NCBI RefSeq assembly: GCF_015207605.1
Contig: NZ_JADEWO010000003.1
Location: 1-64,000 of the forward strand
DNA length: 64,000 nt
Source of the DNA: Oculatella sp. LEGE 06141
GTDB lineage: Bacteria; Cyanobacteriota; Cyanobacteriia; Elainellales; Elainellaceae
Reading direction: 5' to 3'
Below the pieces are notes generated by a model. It searched no databases. It worked only from the letters and a program-made list of their open reading frames with translations, and was not told where the DNA came from. This document shows, piece by piece, positions 59,951-64,000 of the stretch (positions are counted from its first letter, which is position 1; each line of letters opens with the position of its first letter). The position numbers and the translations under genes were made by a program.

Positions 59951-61492
59951 TCAGCGTTCGTTGCGTTGCCCAGGGTTTGGTGGCGCATCTAGCTGTTCAC
60001 GTAGAGGCTGTACAACTCGGGCGATCGCCTCCTGGACAAACGCTTTAACAAATTCGTCACGCTGGTTGAGCTGGAACTGCTGTTGCACCACTTCTGTGAT
60101 GCCGCCGTCTCCCCAATCCTGATTCCGTCGAAAATATTCAATAAAACTTTTACCAGCGATCCGGGTGAGATAAGCGGCTGTCACTCCCTGCACTGCCCTA
60201 CCAACCAGAAATGTGCCGACGTTGGTTTGCATGGCGATCGAGAATAGTTCGATCGCGCCGCGCACTACGCCTAAACTAACCAGGGTCTTTGCGAGTGAAA
60301 TGGCTAATTCCTTGCCCCGCTCAATGTTTAACTCACATCCATACACTCGACCAATTTCAACCACCATTTGGGCATTGATTGCGGCTGTAGCGAGCAGATC
60401 GATGACGGGTAACGGGGTGACTGAAATGAGACCTGCCCCAATCCACTGGAACCGTTCTACTACTTTCTCAGCCTGCTGCCGCCGTTGGGCATCAATGATG
60501 TGGCGTGCCTCTTCGCCTAACTGTTGCGATTGCAGCAAAATGTTGTCTGCAACCAGGTCATTCCCTTCTGAGCGCAACACGGCTGCCATCCGCCGTAGTA
60601 ATGGCAAAATCTCTGGCTCAGGTTGCAACCGTGAACCGTCTTCAAGCGTTACAGCCTGAGGATTTGCAGCGATCGCAATGATGTCGGCAGGTTCCATCAA
60701 GGACTGCACACGCTGGCGCAAACTCATCAAAATGGCGTTCTGGTCGCTCTCCGTGTACAGATCGGTTTTGTTCAATACTAGAAGCGATCGTTTGCCAATC
60801 TCTAACAGTTGCCGCAGAGCAATGTATTCTGACTTGCGTAAGTCGTTGTCAATGACAAAGAGCAGTAGGTCGGCGGCAGCGGCCAATTGACGAGCTTGCT
60901 GTTCCCGCTCTGTGCCAACGACTCCAGCCTCTAAAATACCGGGGGTATCCGTCATCCAGATTTCTCGTTCTAACCCGTTTAAGCGCAAGCGATAGGTGTT
61001 GCCCATAGTGGTGGTTCCCATTGGTGCACCAACCTGCCCAACAATCCGTCCGGCTACAGCATTCACTAAAGACGTTTTGCCAGCGGAACCGGTCCCAAAT
61101 ACAACAATCCGCAATTCTCGGCGAGTCAGGCTCTCTTCAATTTCATGCGATCGCTCCAAAAGAGCCTGTCTGGCAACGTCATCTTGAATTTGAGCCACCT
61201 GTTGCCGAATGGCTCGTAGAGTCTCTTCTGCCGCATCTGCTCGCTGCGTTGGTACGGTTGGTCGCGGTGGTTGCTTCTGTTTGGGGCGCAGAAACAAGAT
61301 TGCATAATAAAGCAGCGCTCCCAGCAAACAGAGGAGCAGGGCAATGATGACAAATAAAAGCAGTTGACCGAGTAAGGGCGATATCCAGTAAGCGCTCGTA
61401 TAAAGCCGTATCACTGAATCGATCAGCCAAAGCAGTAGCCCTAAGCCTAGGACAATACTGACAATTACTGCCAGAAGACGCGATCGCGACAT
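59951..61492 (-). CDS. Membrane-associated Era-like GTPase with DUF697 domain
   Basis: This 513-residue protein has two N-terminal hydrophobic helices (about 5-27 and 38-70), then a G domain. Its motifs are G1 FGTGSAGKTSLVNAV, G3 WMTDTPGI and G4 VLNKTDLY, with Thr residues in TTTMG. A DUF697-type C-terminal region (about 345-490) follows, with LPVIDLLATAAINAQMVVEIG and a conserved hydrophobic stretch. DUF697 GTPases are thought to act at membranes, but their targets are unclear. The C-terminus is basic. It is upstream of, and on the same strand as, sigC but separated by 730 bp. Confidence 0.85.
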   Translation of the reverse strand: MSRSRLLAVIVSIVLGLGLLLWLIDSVIRLYTSAYWISPLLGQLLLFVIIALLLCLLGALLYYAILFLRPKQKQPPRPTVPTQRADAAEETLRAIRQQVAQIQDDVARQALLERSHEIEESLTRRELRIVVFGTGSAGKTSLVNAVAGRIVGQVGAPMGTTTMGNTYRLRLNGLEREIWMTDTPGILEAGVVGTEREQQARQLAAAADLLLFVIDNDLRKSEYIALRQLLEIGKRSLLVLNKTDLYTESDQNAILMSLRQRVQSLMEPADIIAIAANPQAVTLEDGSRLQPEPEILPLLRRMAAVLRSEGNDLVADNILLQSQQLGEEARHIIDAQRRQQAEKVVERFQWIGAGLISVTPLPVIDLLATAAINAQMVVEIGRVYGCELNIERGKELAISLAKTLVSLGVVRGAIELFSIAMQTNVGTFLVGRAVQGVTAAYLTRIAGKSFIEYFRRNQDWGDGGITEVVQQQFQLNQRDEFVKAFVQEAIARVVQPLREQLDAPPNPGQRNER

Positions 61493-62025
61493 GAGCTACA
61501 CTACGCTAGTTGGTTGAATGACTTACCAACCTTATTTTCAGAAAAGCTGGAAGTACCCGTCGAGCAATGACTCCTATTGTATTCTGCTCCTGTCTGGATG
61601 AACTGACGAGGATGTTGTCGTAAAACAGGCTAACAGCAGAATCAAGAGGATCTGCCCCCTCTAAGCTTGAACGTTAGCCCAACCGAGCTGAATGACGTTA
61701 TTCGAGTCCAGCTTACTCAACCTGGAGCGATTGATGCATCGGACTGTCCCACGGTTGACTGAACAGGTTTTACCCGTCGCAATAGTTTGCAATATAGTGT
61801 ATTCTAAACAACACAACCTCTGATCGTAAAAGGATAAACGACTTGAAATCAGCTTGATGACGAGTGGGTCAACACCAAGATACGAACCGATCGCCAGAAG
61901 TATTTCAAGCCGTTTATGCATATTTTGATGCAACACAAAACCACATCAGCCGCTCATCGTCGGCTGAGATTATCCAAGTAGTTGCATCGTTCGTCTAAAT
62001 TGGTTAAGCGTTCAACATGGTGTCT
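61493..62025. other. Gap between the GTPase and RRM genes
   Basis: This 533-bp gap holds the terminator-like hairpin of the RRM gene (61946-61967) and the GTPase promoter. A possible 91-residue minus-strand frame at 61661-61936 has no family features and I do not annotate it. No other structure is recognised. Confidence 0.4.
61946..61967 (-). terminator. Terminator-like hairpin of the RRM gene
   Basis: TCAGCCG (61946-61952) pairs perfectly with CGGCTGA (61961-61967). On the minus strand it is followed by TGTGGTTTTGTG. It lies about 60 bp past the RRM stop. Confidence 0.55.
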
Positions 62026-62307
62026 CTAGTTGCGAGCAAAGTTGTCGTCGCTTCGACGATTGCTCTCGCGTGGCTTAGCCTTGTTGACTCTAATTTCTCT
62101 TCCAAGCCATTCAGCACCATCAAGCTCAGAAATTGCATTATCTTCAGTTGATTCATCCTCCAGTTCTACGAATGCAAAACCGCGCTTTCGTCCTGTTTCT
62201 CGATCGGTAGGCAGGCTAATACGACTGACCTTACCGTACTCAGAGAATACCTCTTTAATATCTTCTTCAGTGGCCTGAAAAGATAGGTTGCCAATATAGA
62301 TAGTCAC
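62026..62307 (-). CDS. RRM RNA-binding protein (cyanobacterial Rbp type)
   Basis: I start at GTG 62307 (93 residues, (M)TIYIGNLSFQATEEDIKEVF) because GGAG lies about 7 nt upstream; a TTG 12 bp earlier would hide that site. A single RRM covers residues 1-80: RNP2 is IYIGNL and RNP1 is KRGFAFVEL. The aromatic residues that contact RNA (Tyr3 in RNP2, Phe in RNP1) are present. The tail is short, basic and Asn-rich (PRESNRRSDDNFARN). Cyanobacterial Rbp proteins bind RNA and are often cold-induced; some help thylakoid mRNA localisation. Confidence 0.92.
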   Translation of the reverse strand: MTIYIGNLSFQATEEDIKEVFSEYGKVSRISLPTDRETGRKRGFAFVELEDESTEDNAISELDGAEWLGREIRVNKAKPRESNRRSDDNFARN

Positions 62308-62514
62308 GATCTTCTCCAAACCAATCGACCTATTTGAGGCAGATCGGAGAACTGGTGAGACCTGCTAGAGCAATGCTCTCACGTCCAGTTACCTAACTCT
62401 GCTTGGCAGAGATCATATCCGATCTTCAGCCAAATGGCAGTAGCATGTCAGCAAAACCTATCCATCGTTTGTTAATTTTATTTAATTAACGATTAAAACC
62501 AGATCGGGAATGGG

Positions 62515-64000
62515 TTACTGGACTACTTGTCCCATATAATCTCCCCAGAGCCGAGCTGCATCAGCACTGCTGCCTGAGGTTGGGGCATTGTCGTCATTAC
62601 CAAACCAAACCCCGGTTACAACACTAGTGCGGGGAATGTACCCCACAAACCATAGATCTGTGTTGTCATTGTTTGTTCCCGTTTTACCCGCTTCCCCAAC
62701 TCCCAGGTAGGCATTGCGTCCAGTGCCGCTTTGAATCACCCCTTGCAGCATATTGGTCATTGTATTCGCCACTGGGGCGGGCAACACAGCTACATTTGCT
62801 TCTGCATCAGTGCTGTAGTCGTAAATCACGCGACATGTGTTGGGTTCATCAACGTTTGTGCAATCACTGCTATCCAAAATACGACTGATAGTGTGAGGCC
62901 GGTTTCGTGCCCCCTGGTTTGCCAGTACGCCGTAGGCACCTGTGAGTTCTAGTAGCGTGACTTCACTCTGTCCTAAAACTAACCCTGGTACGGGATTCAA
63001 CTCAGAATCAATTCCCATCCGTCGAGCCGTGCGTACGACGGCATCGAGTCCGATCTCTTGCGCCACTCGAAGTGAGATTACATTTTCGGATAACGCCAAT
63101 CCCCGATACATATCCATACTGCCTGCCCCGGAACGGCAGCCTGCAAAGGATTGTCCTCCCCAGCTTAATGGCGCACAGGAGTAGGAACGACCGGGAGAAA
63201 TTCCTTGCTCGATCGCAGCCGTGTAGGCGAATACTTTAAAGGTTGAGCCGGGCTGTCTCAACGCTTGAGTTGCGCGGTTAAACTGGCTTTCCTGATAACT
63301 GGCTCCGCCCACCATTGCCAGGACACCGCCTGTACTTGCGTCCAGGGTGACGACGGCTCCTTGAGAAAACCCGGCTGCTGCACCGCTGTTGGCGATCGCG
63401 TTCTGCAATGACGCTTCTGCTTGGGTTTGCAGGCGAGGATCTAAGCTGCTTTCAACAATAAAGTTGCCTTCTTGCGCCAGTTGCTCCCCCAACAATTCTT
63501 CTAGCTCCGCAAAGATCTGGCTGTAAAAATAGGGGGCGATCGTACTTTCTAGCTCTTCAATGGCATCTGGGTTAATTTCAATCCGCGATCGTCTGGCGCG
63601 TTGAGCGTCTTCCAGGCTAACTTTCCCCTGGGCGGCCATGCGGTTAAGGATGCGATCGCGCAACTCCACCGATGCTCCATAATCCCGAATGGGGTTGAAA
63701 CTGTTGGGAGCAGGCAAAATTCCAGCCAGGGTTGCTGCTTCTGAAAGCGTTAAATCTCTGGCAGATTTGCCAAAGTAGAACTGAGCCGCATCCTCAAACC
63801 CATAGTTGCCGTTCCCCAAATACACCCGGTTTAGGTAGGTGAGTAGCAAAAAGTCTTTGCTGTAGAAGGTTTCCAGTTTAAGGGCAACGATCGCCTCTCG
63901 CAGCTTTCGACCTGCTGAATCCGCTGTTCCCACATAATCTCGGAAGACATTGCGAGAGAGCTGTTGCGTGATGGTGCTGCCCCCTTCACGGATTCCACCC
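62515..64000 (-). CDS. Penicillin-binding protein 1A-type glycosyltransferase/transpeptidase (partial)
   Basis: The gene runs off the right end of the window, so only about 495 C-terminal residues are seen. The GT51 domain begins with REGGSTITQQLSRNVF, then continues with KLREAIVALKLE, YLNRVYLGNGNYGFEDAAQ and ATLAGILPAPNSFNP. The transpeptidase motifs are SxxK in QPGSTFKVFAYTAA, SxN in LSENVISL and KTG in AGKTGTNNDNTDLWF. It is a class A PBP (PBP1A type) that polymerises and crosslinks peptidoglycan. A GTG at 63933 is internal, because the frame continues upstream with GT51 residues. The missing part is the N-terminal anchor and the catalytic Glu region of GT51. Confidence 0.95.
   Translation of the reverse strand, partial: GGIREGGSTITQQLSRNVFRDYVGTADSAGRKLREAIVALKLETFYSKDFLLLTYLNRVYLGNGNYGFEDAAQFYFGKSARDLTLSEAATLAGILPAPNSFNPIRDYGASVELRDRILNRMAAQGKVSLEDAQRARRSRIEINPDAIEELESTIAPYFYSQIFAELEELLGEQLAQEGNFIVESSLDPRLQTQAEASLQNAIANSGAAAGFSQGAVVTLDASTGGVLAMVGGASYQESQFNRATQALRQPGSTFKVFAYTAAIEQGISPGRSYSCAPLSWGGQSFAGCRSGAGSMDMYRGLALSENVISLRVAQEIGLDAVVRTARRMGIDSELNPVPGLVLGQSEVTLLELTGAYGVLANQGARNRPHTISRILDSSDCTNVDEPNTCRVIYDYSTDAEANVAVLPAPVANTMTNMLQGVIQSGTGRNAYLGVGEAGKTGTNNDNTDLWFVGYIPRTSVVTGVWFGNDDNAPTSGSSADAARLWGDYMGQVVQ

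Noticed and set aside
61661-61936. 91-residue open frame on the minus strand between the GTPase and RRM genes
   Set aside because: No family features, no good ribosome-binding site, and a composition not like neighbouring proteins; it also abuts the RRM terminator hairpin.

Overview
The window is chromosomal DNA from a cyanobacterium. Markers seen directly are psbO (photosystem II manganese-stabilising protein), the Hik33-type kinase nblS, ycf46, ycf51, a photosystem II S4-domain protein, a CrtW-type carotenoid ketolase, DUF2808, two cyanobacterial-type sigma factors, and a very high density of the HIP1 octamer GCGATCGC (for example 658-665 and 902-909). I cannot name the genus. A convergent wall-protein gene next to furA and then sigC matches the arrangement I recall from Nostoc/Anabaena. 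No rRNA, tRNA, CRISPR array, prophage or intact insertion sequence was found. Genes are short operons on both strands, separated by gaps of up to 1.6 kb.

Layout. 0.2-10 kb: SSB-like protein, M1 aminopeptidase with HEAT repeats, yidD, a three-gene unit (CruA/CruP-type flavoprotein, cNMP-binding protein, SirB1-like protein), thioredoxin-like TxlA, NIL-domain ferredoxin, crtW, FKBP, phasin-like protein. 10-21 kb: small proteins, a GH24 lysozyme with a duplicated N-terminal module, an nblS / SPFH / ribbon-helix-helix gene set, purD, a TPR protein, a rhodanese and hrcA. 21-33 kb: 7TM-HD phosphodiesterase, degenerate ADP-ribosylglycohydrolase homolog, peptidoglycan-binding protein, a folded RNA candidate (27.24-27.42 kb), aminotransferase plus iron-type dehydrogenase, ycf51, sufU, a small protein plus chaB, and the PSII S4 protein. 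33-34.4 kb: gene-poor, with MITE-like repeats. 34-47.4 kb: AGCS symporter, hemA, glpX, sigF, psbO, REC-histidine kinase hybrid, GST, pgsA and the three-gene pnt transhydrogenase. 47.4-49 kb: a second repeat-rich gap. 49-55.4 kb: DUF2808, then rpmH-rnpA-PH-yidC-khpB-DUF177-ycf46-SH3. 56-64 kb: peptidoglycan-binding protein, furA, sigC, DUF697 GTPase, RRM protein, and a PBP1A gene cut by the window end.

How genes work together. Membrane-protein insertion and RNA processing are grouped at 49.7-52.7 kb (L34, RNase P protein, YidC, KhpB). Photosynthesis and redox functions are scattered (psbO, glpX, hemA, pnt, txlA, carotenoid enzymes). Stress and global regulation is strongly represented (nblS, hrcA, sigF, furA, sigC).

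Most interesting items: a 6S-sized structured RNA candidate; a hidden ribbon-helix-helix gene translationally coupled to the SPFH gene, with a perfect 18-bp palindrome upstream of the pair; a family of hairpin-forming MITE-like repeats; a hairpin repeat pair with compensatory base changes; and a convergent furA arrangement that favours an antisense transcript. All functional calls come from reading the sequence; no database search was run.
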